A stretch of DNA of 64,000 nucleotides from Micrococcus sp023147585 (GCF_044872765.1 NZ_CP085253.1:2170001-2234000), one strand, 5' to 3'; shown: positions 7,013-20,816, numbered from the stretch's first letter. Numbers and translations: made by a program. Notes: generated from the letters alone by a model not told the origin.

Positions 7013-9409
7013 ATGGCCCCCCGCACCGTCGCCCCCCTCCCCGTCGACCCGGAGGTGCTGGCCGCCGTCGCGGAGGGCCGCCACCATGACCCGCACAGCG
7101 TGCTCGGGGTGCATCTCCACCCCGACGGCGCCGGGGTCACCTACCGTGCGCTGCGCCCCTTCGCGCGGACGGTGACGGCGGTCCGCGCGGCCGACGGCTC
7201 ACGCGTCGAGCTGGAGCACGAGCACGACGGGGTGTTCGTCGGCGCCGGGCCCCTGACCGCGGCAGGCCCCGGAGCCGTGGGCGAGTACCGGCTCGAGGTC
7301 GCCTATCCGGGCGCGGAGGGCGAGGCCGACGCCGTGGAGGCGTGGGACGACCCCTACCGGCACCTGCCGACGCTGGGCGATCTGGACCTGTACCTGATCG
7401 GCGAGGGCCGGCACGAGCGGCTGTGGGAGGTGCTCGGCGCCCGCGTGCACCGGGACGCGGCGGGCGAGGCCATCGGCACCGCGTTCGCGGTGTGGGCGCC
7501 CAACGCCCGGGCGGTGCGCGTGGTGGGCGAGCACAACGGCTGGCAGGGGCGCACCCACGCGATGCGCTCCCTGGGCTCCTCAGGCGTGTGGGAGCTGCTC
7601 GTCCCCGGCGTGGGCCACGGCGCGCGCTACAAGTTCGAGATCCTCGGCCCGGACGGGCTCTGGCGTCAGAAGGCGGACCCCATGGCCCGCTGGACCGAGG
7701 TGCCGCCGGCCACGGCCTCGCGGGTGCTGGACTCCACCTACACGTTCACCGACGACGCCTGGATGGAGCGGCGCCGCGCGACCGATCCGCACGAGCAGCC
7801 GCTGAGCATCTACGAGGTGCACCTCGGCTCGTGGCGCCCCGGGCTGGACTACCGGCAGCTCGCCGAGCAGCTCGTCGAGTACGTGCAGTGGCTGGGCTTC
7901 ACCCACGTGGAGCTCATGCCCGTGGCCGAGCACCCGTTCGGCGGCTCGTGGGGCTACCAGGTCACCGGCTACTACGCGCCGACGTCGCGCTTCGGCACCC
8001 CGGACGAGTTCAAGCACCTGGTGAACGCCCTGCACGAGGCCGGGATCGGCGTGATCGTGGACTGGGTGCCGGCCCACTTCCCCAAGGACGAGTGGGCGCT
8101 GGCACGGTTCGACGGCACGCCCCTGTACGAGCACCCGGACCCGCGCCGCGGCGAGCATCCGGACTGGGGCACGTACGTGTTCGACTTCGGCCGTACGGAG
8201 GTGCGCAACTTCCTCGTGGCCAACGCCCTCTACTGGCTGGGCGAGTTCCACGTGGACGGGCTGCGCGTGGACGCCGTCGCCTCGATGCTCTACCTGGACT
8301 ACTCCCGCGAGGACGGCGAGTGGGAGCCCAACATCCACGGGGGCAACCACAACCTCGAGGCGATCGGCTTCCTGCAGGAGGCGAACTCCGCGGCCTACCG
8401 GCTGCACCCGGGGGTGCACATGATCGCGGAGGAGTCCACGGCGTTCAGCGGTGTGAGCGCTCCCGTGAGCGCGGGCGGCCTGGGCTTCGGCAAGAAGTGG
8501 AACATGGGCTGGATGCACGACACCCTGGCGTACCTCTCCGAGGACCCGGTGAACCGCCGCTGGCACCACGGCCAGTGGACGTTCTCCATGGTCTACGCGT
8601 ACTCCGAGAACTACGTGCTGCCGCTGTCCCACGACGAGGTGGTGCACGGCAAGGGATCGCTCCTGCAGAAGATCCCCGGCGACCGCCGCCAGCAGCTGGC
8701 CACCCTGCGCGCGTACTTCGCGTACATGTGGGCGCACCCGGGCAAGCAGCTGGTCTTCATGGGCGCGGAGTTCGCCCAGCCCTCCGAGTGGTCCGAGGGG
8801 AACGGGCTGGACTGGCCCGTCTCCTGGGACGAGGCCCACCGCGGGGTGCAGCTCACGGTGCGCGAGCTCAACGCGCTCTACCGCGTGAAGCCCGCGCTGT
8901 GGTCCGCGGACCACAGCCCCGAGGGGTTCGCGTGGGTGGACGGCGGGGACGCGGACGGGAACACCCTCGTGTTCCTGCGCCGGCCTGCGGGCGGCGGGGG
9001 TCAGGCCGAGGCGTCCCCCCTGCTGTGCATCACGAACCTCTCCGGCTCCGCGCGCCAGGGTCTGCGCGTCGGCGTGCCGAGTGCGGGGGAGTGGACGGTG
9101 GTGCTGGACACCGACGACGCCGACTTCCACGGGGACGGATGGCGCGAGCAGACCGGCCAGGTCGAGTCCCCCGTCGCCGAGCCGGGCGAGTGGCAGGGGC
9201 AGCCGGCCCACCTCACGGTGAACGTGCCGGCGCTGAGCACCCTCTGGCTGCAGCCTCACCCGGGCACGGGCGACGAGCCCATGGCGCACGGCACGGTCAC
9301 AGCAGGGGAGGCGGACGTGGCGGGGACCCCGGTGGTCGACCCGCAGGCCCAGGAGCCGGTGACCGAGCCTCACCCGTCCGACCGTCCCGAGGCCGCCCGC
9401 CGAATGTGA
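7013..9409 (+). CDS. glgB: 1,4-alpha-glucan branching enzyme GlgB
   Basis: The 798-residue GH13 branching enzyme cuts alpha-1,4 chains and re-attaches them as alpha-1,6 branches. Two N-terminal beta-sandwich (N1 and CBM48) domains cover about residues 1-250 (HHDPHSVLGVH; GTAFAVWAPNARAVRVVGEHN). The barrel shows GFTHVELMPVAEHPFGGSWG, GLRVDAVASMLYLDYSRE (nucleophile Asp), MIAEESTAFSGV (acid/base Glu) and LSHDEVVHGK (transition-state His-Asp). A C-terminal beta domain and a ~45-residue acidic tail follow. ATG 7013 has AGGAAG at 7002-7007 in good position; an alternative in-frame GTG at 6989 lacks a clear site. It is probably co-transcribed with glgE. Confidence 0.95.
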   Translation: MAPRTVAPLPVDPEVLAAVAEGRHHDPHSVLGVHLHPDGAGVTYRALRPFARTVTAVRAADGSRVELEHEHDGVFVGAGPLTAAGPGAVGEYRLEVAYPGAEGEADAVEAWDDPYRHLPTLGDLDLYLIGEGRHERLWEVLGARVHRDAAGEAIGTAFAVWAPNARAVRVVGEHNGWQGRTHAMRSLGSSGVWELLVPGVGHGARYKFEILGPDGLWRQKADPMARWTEVPPATASRVLDSTYTFTDDAWMERRRATDPHEQPLSIYEVHLGSWRPGLDYRQLAEQLVEYVQWLGFTHVELMPVAEHPFGGSWGYQVTGYYAPTSRFGTPDEFKHLVNALHEAGIGVIVDWVPAHFPKDEWALARFDGTPLYEHPDPRRGEHPDWGTYVFDFGRTEVRNFLVANALYWLGEFHVDGLRVDAVASMLYLDYSREDGEWEPNIHGGNHNLEAIGFLQEANSAAYRLHPGVHMIAEESTAFSGVSAPVSAGGLGFGKKWNMGWMHDTLAYLSEDPVNRRWHHGQWTFSMVYAYSENYVLPLSHDEVVHGKGSLLQKIPGDRRQQLATLRAYFAYMWAHPGKQLVFMGAEFAQPSEWSEGNGLDWPVSWDEAHRGVQLTVRELNALYRVKPALWSADHSPEGFAWVDGGDADGNTLVFLRRPAGGGGQAEASPLLCITNLSGSARQGLRVGVPSAGEWTVVLDTDDADFHGDGWREQTGQVESPVAEPGEWQGQPAHLTVNVPALSTLWLQPHPGTGDEPMAHGTVTAGEADVAGTPVVDPQAQEPVTEPHPSDRPEAARRM

Positions 9410-9499
9410 GGCAGGCCATGGCGGAGCGCCGGCACGCCTGAGTGAGGTGAACGTCGGATGAACGCTGCGGAACCCCCGTGATCATGCGGGTGGAAGGTG

Positions 9500-9538
9500 A
9501 TCGGGGGCGGTGCACGCGGTGCACGGCCCCCGATTTTG
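9500..9538 (+). terminator. Terminator after glgB
   Basis: A 16-nt stem with one mismatch (9500-9515 against 9519-9534) ends in CGATTTT, giving a short U-tract. It closes the glgE-glgB unit ahead of the rRNA operon. Confidence 0.75.
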
Positions 9539-9726
9539 CGTGGGGGTCGTGGTGTGTGTAGAGTTCCATCTCGTGCTGAGGCGCGGTTCGAGGAATCGGA
9601 CGGCCGGGTGAAGAACATGGAATCCGCGGATTCTTGCCGAGAATGGCAGGTCCAGGGCGGATGTGCTCACACAGTGTGCAGTGTTCCTGTGAGGGGATGC
9701 TGGTATTCCTGAAGAGATGATCTGGT
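9539..9726. other. Gene-free stretch before the rrn promoters
   Basis: From the end of the glgB terminator to the first rRNA promoter I see no credible gene. The open frames here lack codon bias and ribosome sites. GC content falls visibly compared with the coding DNA on the left, consistent with an upstream activating region of an rRNA operon; no specific FIS-like site can be named. Confidence 0.5.
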
Positions 9727-9754
9727 TTGACTACTGGTGATCGTGTGGTAGGCT
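9727..9754 (+). promoter_or_regulatory. rRNA promoter P1
   Basis: -35 TTGACT (9727-9732), 16-bp spacer, -10 TAGGCT (9749-9754). The spacer contains TGATCGTGTGG, shared with P2. Confidence 0.75.
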
Positions 9755-9806
9755 TTTGTAGCCTTCTTCATGAATTTTCACTGGATGACGACGTCGGATG
9801 ACGGAG

Positions 9807-9834
9807 TTGACAGGAACTGATCGTGTGGTAAGGT
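9807..9834 (+). promoter_or_regulatory. rRNA promoter P2
   Basis: -35 TTGACA (9807-9812), 16-bp spacer, -10 TAAGGT (9829-9834). The spacer holds the same TGATCGTGTGG as P1, so the two promoters look like tandem duplicates about 80 bp apart. Confidence 0.8.
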
Positions 9835-9882
9835 TGCGAAACCGGATCACGTGAACAGCTGCTGAAGACTTCGGAAACGGGG

Positions 9883-9912
9883 TTGACAGGGTCTGATCGG
9901 ATGGTCTAGGAT
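9883..9912 (+). promoter_or_regulatory. rRNA promoter P3
   Basis: -35 TTGACA (9883-9888), 18-bp spacer, -10 TAGGAT (9907-9912). The spacer has TGATCGGATGG, a diverged version of the P1/P2 motif. Confidence 0.78.
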
Positions 9913-9976
9913 GGAGAAGTTGCTCCAGAGCGAAACGTTCCGCGAGGCGGGATGGTGAGTCTGGAAGCGCCTGTTG

Positions 9977-9996
9977 TTTGAGAACTCAATAGTGTG
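9977..9996 (+). promoter_or_regulatory. rrn leader motif (boxA-like)
   Basis: TTTGAGAACTCAATAGTGTG in the 16S leader recurs in near-identical form in the 16S-23S spacer (11953-11970) and, more diverged, in the 23S-5S spacer (15294-15312). Placement before each rRNA fits an antitermination or processing signal; this role is inferred. Confidence 0.6.
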
Positions 9997-10138
9997 CCAA
10001 GTTTGTTGATGCCAATTGTTTTAACACATTGGTTGACCATACACCCCGCACCCCCGTGTGAGTGGTGGTGGTCTGCCAGCGATTGAATTGATGTCATGAC
10101 ACTTATTTCCGGGTGTTGTGAGGTCGTTCTGTAATTTT

Positions 10139-15195
<5,057 letters not shown>

Positions 15196-15293
15196 ATGTT
15201 CCTTCTGCTGCTTCAAGCGGGAGGGGTGATGGTGCTTGCGTCCACTGTGCGGTTGTCTGATTGCAACCGGTCCTGTTCCTTGTGGGGGTGGGG

Positions 15294-15312
15294 TTGAGAA
15301 TTGAAGAGTGTG
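15294..15312 (+). promoter_or_regulatory. Third copy of the rrn leader motif, in the 23S-5S spacer
   Basis: TTGAGAATTGAAGAGTGTG resembles the motif ahead of 16S and 23S and lies about 63 nt before 5S. The rest of the 23S-5S spacer (15196-15374) shows nothing else recognisable. Confidence 0.5.
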
Positions 15313-15374
15313 TCACTGTTGTGTGACCCGATGGTTTCCCGCTGCGCCTGTTTGGGTGTGTAGGTGGGGTTAGG

Positions 15375-15493
15375 GTTACGGCGGTCATAGCGTGGGGGAA
15401 ACGCCCGGTTCCATTCCGAACCCGGAAGCTAAGGCCCACAGCGCCGATGGTACTGCAACCGGGAGGTTGTGGGAGAGTAGGTCGCCGCCGGAC
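15375..15493 (+). rRNA. rrf: 5S ribosomal RNA
   Basis: The ~119-nt gene starts GTTACGGCGGTCATAGCG and includes the conserved CCGTTCC-like loop CCGGTTCCATTCCGAACCC and GGGAGAGTAGGTCGCCGCCG at the end. The 5' and 3' ends pair (CGGCGG with CCGCCG). Boundaries are good to a few nt. Confidence 0.94.
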
Positions 15494-15503
15494 ATCTTTT
15501 GAG

Positions 15504-15535
15504 GCAAAGGCCCCGCATTCGTGCGGGGCCTTTGC
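15504..15535 (+). terminator. rrn operon terminator with UUCG tetraloop
   Basis: A perfect 14-bp stem (GCAAAGGCCCCGCA at 15504-15517 with 15522-15535) is closed by the very stable TTCG loop and lies 11 nt after 5S. Confidence 0.9.
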
Positions 15536-15596
15536 TGCGTTCAGGGGTCTTCTCCGCTCCGTTCCACCACGGCGAACACGGGGAAGCCCCGAGCCC

Positions 15597-16061
15597 TCAG
15601 TCCTCCAGCAGCTCTCCCTGGGCCTCCAGGGCTGAGGTCAGGACACGCGTGAGCCGGCGCCGTGATCCTTCGACCCGCCGGCCCAGGACCTCGATCTGTC
15701 GAGCGAACTCGTCGGCGTGCCAGGGCTTCTGGTCGTCTGGGATGGCGAGGAACGCGTCCACGGCTCGGGGGAGGTGCCGCTGCAGGACGTCGAGCACGTC
15801 GAGAGCCTCCGCTGCGCGCGCGGCGGCCATCCGATCCCAGGCAGGAAGCAGTGCCTCCACCCCGGCATGGAGGTCCCACAGTTCCCTCCACGTGTCCGGG
15901 CGCAGACGGTCACTCTCCCGCGTCAGCAGCTCGCGGAGGCCGTCGGCGGCGGCCTTGAGGTCCTCCCTCGGGGCCAGGCTCTCACGGACGCCTCGCGGCC
16001 GGTCCTCGGCACGAGCGGGCATGTCGGCGCGGGAGGAATGCCTCCAGGGCGGCCAGTGCAT
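15597..16061 (-). CDS. Hypothetical helical protein
   Basis: I do not recognise this 154-residue protein. It starts MHWPPWRHSSRADMPARAED and, from about residue 30 on, is highly charged and almost certainly all alpha-helical (DLKAAADGLRELLTRESDRL; RAAEALDVLDVLQRHLPRAV). There is no signal peptide, membrane segment or cysteine. Start ATG 16061 is chosen because a strong GGAGGAG precedes it; the frame is open 28 codons further upstream. It converges on the rRNA operon, with its stop 62 nt from the rrn terminator, and is divergent from tRNA-Pro. Codon usage matches the neighbours. Confidence 0.7.
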   Translation of the reverse strand: MHWPPWRHSSRADMPARAEDRPRGVRESLAPREDLKAAADGLRELLTRESDRLRPDTWRELWDLHAGVEALLPAWDRMAAARAAEALDVLDVLQRHLPRAVDAFLAIPDDQKPWHADEFARQIEVLGRRVEGSRRRLTRVLTSALEAQGELLED

Positions 16062-16195
16062 CTCTCCTCCTCTGCTGTCACCTGCGGCGGCGTCGTGACC
16101 ATCCTGCCTGACGAGCGGGGGCATGGGCTGGTTTGGCTCCGTCACTCCACCGTGGTAGTGTGGCTCCCTGTTGGATTCCGGTCTTCGACCGCCAA

Positions 16196-16272
16196 CGGGG
16201 TGTGGCGCAGCTTGGTAGCGCGCGTCGTTCGGGACGACGAGGCCGCAGGTTCAAATCCTGTCACCCCGACCA
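16196..16272 (+). tRNA. tRNA-Pro (anticodon CGG), CCA encoded
   Basis: The acceptor arms CGGGGTG/CACCCCG pair fully. The anticodon stem CGTCG/CGACG encloses loop TTCGGGA with anticodon CGG. The T-arm is GCAGG TTCAAAT CCTGT. The terminal CCA is at 16270-16272. Confidence 0.96.
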
Positions 16273-16277
16273 CAGGG

Positions 16278-16307
16278 AAGGCCCCCGCTCAGCTGAGCGG
16301 GGGCCTT
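16278..16307 (+). terminator. Terminator of tRNA-Pro
   Basis: A perfect 15+15-nt palindrome (AAGGCCCCCGCTCAG and its complement) starts 5 nt after the tRNA and ends in CCTT. Confidence 0.8.
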
Positions 16308-16424
16308 CGTCGTCGGCACCGTCGAGGTGCCGAGCAGCCGTCGTCATCCCCGTTGCCGTGGACGGTGCCGACCACACGGCGGCCGGCGGTGCCCCACCGG
16401 GCCGCGCCTGCCTGCTCGAACAAG

Positions 16425-16458
16425 CGGGAGGGGCGGGACGCGCGTCCCGCCCCTCCCG
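16425..16458. terminator. Bidirectional hairpin between tRNA-Pro and the phosphoesterase gene
   Basis: A perfect 16-bp stem (CGGGAGGGGCGGGACG at 16425-16440 with 16443-16458) lies just past the stop of the minus-strand phosphoesterase gene. It can serve transcripts arriving from either side. Confidence 0.75.
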
Positions 16459-16469
16459 TTCTGAGGCCG

Positions 16470-19400
16470 TCAGGGACGACCGTTGCCCTTGCCGGGGTGG
16501 CCGTCGCGGTGTCCCGGGGGGACGCCGTCCTTGAGGCCCTTGCCCTTGCCGGGGTGGCCGTCGCGGTGTCCCGGGGGGACGCCGTCCTTGAGGCCCTTGC
16601 CCTTGCCGGGATGCCAGGGGGCAGGTCCCGGCTCCACCTCGGCGGGCGGCTCGGTGGGGGACACGACGACGAACTCACGCACGGCGCTGAGGTCGACGGC
16701 GCCGTACGGGTCCTCGGTGCGGATGTACCAGCCGTACTCGCCGGGCGTCAGGCCTGCCCAGGTCGAGCTCACGGTGGAGCCGGAGGCCACGTCGGCCTGC
16801 TGGTCGATGAGCTTGCCGGTCAGCACCTCGACGGTGACGGCGTCGGTCCCGAGGGTCTTGGTCCGCGACTCGATGCCGAGCTGGGCGTAGGACACCTCGA
16901 ACTCCTGGTGCTGCGGCTCCAGGGACGGATCATCGGCGTTGTAGTCCTGCAGGGACGGCGAGTAGGTCCGGGCGAGCATCCGCTGCCCCTCGTTGTCGAA
17001 GTGCAGCAGGCGCAGGTATCCCAGGCCGCCCTCCGCGAGGCCCTGGTAGTCGAAGAGAACCTGCGTGACCTGACGGTCGTCGACCCCGTCCCCGTCGTCG
17101 TCGAACCCGTCGACGCGGGTGAAGGCGTCGTGGTAGTGACCCGAGAACACCAGGGAGACGTTCGGGTTGGTCGCCACGACCTCGTCGTAGATCCGCTGCG
17201 GGATCGGTCCGAGGCCGCCGGTCGTCAGCATGTACTCGTGGAGGTTGAGGACCGCGGTGCGCTCGGGGTACTGGGCCAGCACCTCGTTCATCCAGGCGAT
17301 CTCCTCGTCGCCGGCCCCCCACCCCTGGTACAGCATGATGAAGTCCACGCCGTCGACCGTGATGAGGTCGTAGTGGCCCCGGTTGTCCTCGTACGACCCG
17401 CCGTACCAGGGGTTGCCGTCGAACCGCTCCGCGCCGAAGAACGTGCCGTAGGGCCCGTAGTCCTCAAGGGCGTGCCCCACGTCGTGGTTGCCGGCCAGGA
17501 CTCCATACGGCAGACCCGCTTCGTCGAGCATCCGGTAGGCGTCGTCGGCGCGCTCCCACTGCTCCGGCTTGTCCCACTCGTCCACGATGTCGCCCGTGTG
17601 GAAGACGTAGGCCAGGTTGAGCCGCTCGCGCGCCTGGAGGAAGTACTCGTGGATCGCGAGCTGATGCTCGTACCAGGTCTCGTTGTAGTACTGCGTGTCC
17701 GACTCCCAGCCGAGGGTGAAGTCGTACTCGGAGCGGGGCACGTCCTCCGGGTGGCCGCCGGCCACCGCGGACTCGCGGGTGCTCAGGTCGGTGTGGGCGA
17801 AGCCCTCCGAGTGCTGGACGAGCAGCTGGACGCTGCCGTCGCGCACGTGGTCTGCGACGTCGACGAGGCCCTCGAGCGTGAACTCCGTCGGGTTGTCCCC
17901 GGTCGTCAGGGCGCGGTCGAGCTCCTCCCAGCGACCGGTGGCGGTGTTCAGCACCGAGAGGATCACCTTGGCGTCCGGATTGGCGCTGCCGTCCCAGGTG
18001 ACGCGCACCTTCCCCTCGGCGGTGACGTCGTCGACGGGGACCTCGAGGAGCTGGTACGGGAATGCGTCGTCCGAGCTCACGACGTGCTCACGGCCGTCGT
18101 CGGCGCCCATCAGCTCGAGCGCCGCGGCGTCGGCCACGACCTTGCCGTCCCGCTCGGTGGCCGCGGCCACGGTGGTCTCACCGGTCCACACGTCGAGGCC
18201 CTCCTCGCCCGGAGCGACCTCCCGGCCCGCGTAGAAGTCGACGTCGAGCGCATCGCCGCTGGGGTCCGTGACGGTCGCGGACAGCTCCACGTCCGGGCCG
18301 TCGACGGCTGCGCCGTCCGCCGGTGACACCGGCGTCGCCCCGGGCTGCTCGACCGGGGTCGTGAACGTGATCGTCCGGGTCGAGGTGTTGCCGACCAGGT
18401 CCCGCGCGGTGAGCACGAGCCGGTGCTCGCCCGCCGGCAGGCTCAGCGAGCTGATCTCATGGGGAAGCTCGACGGGCGTGCCGTCCAGCTCGGCGGTGAG
18501 GACGTCCACGCCGGCCCCGGCATCGGAGGCAGTGGCCTGAAGGGTGTGGGCGCCGCGGACCTCCGCGCCGTCGGCCAGGTCGATGCTGATCTCCGGTCCC
18601 GTGTTGTCCACGGTGACGGTCCGGGTGACCGTCGTGGTGCCGTCCGTCGCCGTCACGGTGTGCTCGCCGTCGGCCACCGTGGTGGTGTCCCAGTCGAACG
18701 CGGTCGCGGAGAAGGCGTCCTGGGGCAGGTGGAAGGAGGCGTCGACGTAGTCGTTCTTGCCCGCGGAGTCGCCCATGGGGATCCACTGCGTGCCGTCCTC
18801 GAGGCCTGCCGGGCGCAGGGTGCGGCCGTCCGGCAGGACGAGGCGCAGGTTGCGGATCTGGAAGTCGTCGTTGTTCTCGTCCGGGTCGATCTCCGGCCAG
18901 GCCTTGGTGCCCGCATAGACGCTGAGCGTCAGCGGCTCCCCGGCGGTGATGTGCTCGAGCGGCACGTCGACGGGCACGGTGACCTCTCGGTCGTAGAAGC
19001 CCTCGTCGAAGATGTGCAGCACCTCGTCACCGACGAGCACGCCGTTGCGGAAGAAGGCGTCGGTGCTGGTGGCCTCGAAGGCGAACACCGGGCGACCTTC
19101 GAGTGCGGCCTCGGTGCCCTCCACACGCACGCCGTCCACCGCGACGGTGGTCGTGGAGGGGTAGGCGTCGCCGCCGGCGGTGATCCGTTCGCGGCCGGAG
19201 ACGACCTCGCCCTCGGCCACGGACAGGCGGACGCCACTCTGATCGACGCCCGCGACCGGCACACGGTGGGTCTCCAGCTCCGTGGTGTGCGTGCCGTCGG
19301 AGGCCACGACGGAGTACTCGACCCACCGCTGACCGGTGAGGTCGACTGCGTTGATGACGTGCCGGTAGAGGTCGCCTTCGGCAGCCCGCAGGGTGTGCGT

Positions 19401-20816
19401 GACGGGCTCGGCCATGCCGGAGGTCCGCACCGCCACGGTGACCGTCTTGACCTGGACGTCGTCAGCGATGTGCAGCTCGATGGGGAAGTCCGCCGCCGGG
19501 TCGACCTCGGTGGCGGTCCGGTCCTCGATGACGGGTCCGGCGGCGTCCGCGGCGGGAAGCATGAGGCCGGCGGGGACCTGCTCGGTGGTAACGCTGCCGG
19601 GGGAGGCGGGGGCGGTGCCGACGAGGGTCTGCCGGTTCGGGTCAGCCGGGTCGACGGCGTACTGGATGCCCTGGTCGGCGATCGCGTCGTCCGCGCCGTT
19701 CAGGTTGTAGTAGGCCGTGTTCACCGGGAACCCGGTGTTCGTGACGATCTGCAGGCCACGCGGGCTGCCGTTGGCCATGCCGCCGGTGTGGATCTCCACC
19801 AGCTCGGCTCCGGCCGCGAGGTCGGTGCCGAAGTGGGTGTTGAAGTCGTCCGATGTGAGGTGGTCGTTCTTGCCGTTCTTGATCCAGAACACGACGGTCT
19901 CGCCCGGCTGGATGAGGAAGGAGGCGGGATCTGCCGGCCACGTGACGACGTTGTTGTTGGTCAGATCGTCCGCGGGGTAGAGGTAGTCGAGCGTGTAGTC
20001 GCCGAAGTCCACCGGTTCGGAGGTCGCGTTGTAGACCTCGATGAACTCGTAGCCGTCTGCGCCGTCGACGTTCGCCGTGTCAGGAGTGACCTCGGTGATC
20101 TGCAGCGGCGCCGTGGCCAGCGAGGGATCGGGCACCGGCGCCGGCTCCCCGGGATCGGGCTCCGGGGTCGGGGAGGCGAGCGCGTCGGACGAGACCTGGC
20201 CCGGGGTCGGGACGGCCGGCCCCTCCAGCAGCGCGGTTCCGGCGTCGCCGTCGTCGTCCACGCGGAACTGTGCGGTGCGGCCCGCCGAGGTCGAGCCCGC
20301 GGGATAGAAGGACCACGTCGTCGTGCCGTCGGGCAGGGTGAGGCGAACGCCCCGCTCACCGCCGTTGGCCATGCCGGGCTGGCCCTCCACGCGCACGAGG
20401 CGGTAGTCGGTCCCGGCGCCCTCGGTGGCCCAGTAGTCGCGGAAGTCCTGCTCGGTGCGGGCGAAGCTGTCAACGGTGCTGCTCGTGTAGGAGAGCCACA
20501 GCACGACCGTCTCGCCCGGCTGCACCAGCGTGCCGGACGGCACCTTCAGGGCGACGTCGCGGGACGTGTCGTCGCTGTCCGCGTAGATGTAGGCGAGACC
20601 GGCCTGCGACAGGTCGACGGCGGTGTCGCCGGTGTTCCGGACCTCGATGAACTCGAAGTGGTCGGAGCCCGCGGTGTCCGGGGCGATCTCGGTGATCATC
20701 AGCGCCGGCAGGGTGGGCGCGGCGCTGGCGGGCGAGGCCGCGAGCGGCGAGGCCACGAGGGCGGCGGCAGCCGTCAGGGCGACGAGCTGACGTGATCCGT
20801 GGGGCAGGGGAGCCAT
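16470..20816 (-). CDS. Giant secreted metallophosphoesterase with two lamin-tail domains
   Basis: The 1448-residue exported protein has a signal peptide (LVALTAAAALVASPLAASPASA, about residues 9-31). Two lamin-tail-like domains (LMITEIAPDTAGSDHFEFIE near residue 35; LQITEVTPDTANVDGADGYE near 235) come next, then several Ig-like beta domains (TVTVDNTGPEISIDLADGAE). A calcineurin-like phosphoesterase follows at about 1040-1300 with the metal motifs HTGDIVDEWD, LAGNHDVGH and FSGHYHDAF. The end is a low-complexity Gly/Lys/Pro/His tail built from exact 57-bp repeats, with no LPXTG anchor. Such proteins are extracellular nucleotidases or phosphodiesterases; the substrate is unknown. Start ATG 20816 follows GAAGGA; an upstream extension of 40 codons would destroy the signal peptide. 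It is a single-gene unit. Confidence 0.88.
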   Translation of the reverse strand: MAPLPHGSRQLVALTAAAALVASPLAASPASAAPTLPALMITEIAPDTAGSDHFEFIEVRNTGDTAVDLSQAGLAYIYADSDDTSRDVALKVPSGTLVQPGETVVLWLSYTSSTVDSFARTEQDFRDYWATEGAGTDYRLVRVEGQPGMANGGERGVRLTLPDGTTTWSFYPAGSTSAGRTAQFRVDDDGDAGTALLEGPAVPTPGQVSSDALASPTPEPDPGEPAPVPDPSLATAPLQITEVTPDTANVDGADGYEFIEVYNATSEPVDFGDYTLDYLYPADDLTNNNVVTWPADPASFLIQPGETVVFWIKNGKNDHLTSDDFNTHFGTDLAAGAELVEIHTGGMANGSPRGLQIVTNTGFPVNTAYYNLNGADDAIADQGIQYAVDPADPNRQTLVGTAPASPGSVTTEQVPAGLMLPAADAAGPVIEDRTATEVDPAADFPIELHIADDVQVKTVTVAVRTSGMAEPVTHTLRAAEGDLYRHVINAVDLTGQRWVEYSVVASDGTHTTELETHRVPVAGVDQSGVRLSVAEGEVVSGRERITAGGDAYPSTTTVAVDGVRVEGTEAALEGRPVFAFEATSTDAFFRNGVLVGDEVLHIFDEGFYDREVTVPVDVPLEHITAGEPLTLSVYAGTKAWPEIDPDENNDDFQIRNLRLVLPDGRTLRPAGLEDGTQWIPMGDSAGKNDYVDASFHLPQDAFSATAFDWDTTTVADGEHTVTATDGTTTVTRTVTVDNTGPEISIDLADGAEVRGAHTLQATASDAGAGVDVLTAELDGTPVELPHEISSLSLPAGEHRLVLTARDLVGNTSTRTITFTTPVEQPGATPVSPADGAAVDGPDVELSATVTDPSGDALDVDFYAGREVAPGEEGLDVWTGETTVAAATERDGKVVADAAALELMGADDGREHVVSSDDAFPYQLLEVPVDDVTAEGKVRVTWDGSANPDAKVILSVLNTATGRWEELDRALTTGDNPTEFTLEGLVDVADHVRDGSVQLLVQHSEGFAHTDLSTRESAVAGGHPEDVPRSEYDFTLGWESDTQYYNETWYEHQLAIHEYFLQARERLNLAYVFHTGDIVDEWDKPEQWERADDAYRMLDEAGLPYGVLAGNHDVGHALEDYGPYGTFFGAERFDGNPWYGGSYEDNRGHYDLITVDGVDFIMLYQGWGAGDEEIAWMNEVLAQYPERTAVLNLHEYMLTTGGLGPIPQRIYDEVVATNPNVSLVFSGHYHDAFTRVDGFDDDGDGVDDRQVTQVLFDYQGLAEGGLGYLRLLHFDNEGQRMLARTYSPSLQDYNADDPSLEPQHQEFEVSYAQLGIESRTKTLGTDAVTVEVLTGKLIDQQADVASGSTVSSTWAGLTPGEYGWYIRTEDPYGAVDLSAVREFVVVSPTEPPAEVEPGPAPWHPGKGKGLKDGVPPGHRDGHPGKGKGLKDGVPPGHRDGHPGKGNGRP
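16483..16615. repeat. 57-bp tandem repeat encoding the C-terminal tail of the phosphoesterase
   Basis: Two identical 57-bp copies (16483-16539 and 16540-16596) are followed by a partial third copy from 16597. Each copy encodes a 19-residue unit GKGKGLKDGVPPGHRDGHP. The exact identity at DNA level indicates recent or continuing slippage/expansion. Confidence 0.9.

Noticed and set aside
9497..9712. A 71-codon frame upstream of the rrn promoters
   Set aside because: No ribosome site, no codon bias and it begins inside the glgB terminator.
15717..18326. An 869-codon plus-strand frame across tRNA-Pro and the phosphoesterase gene
   Set aside because: It runs through a tRNA and two terminators and is antisense to a gene with recognisable domains.
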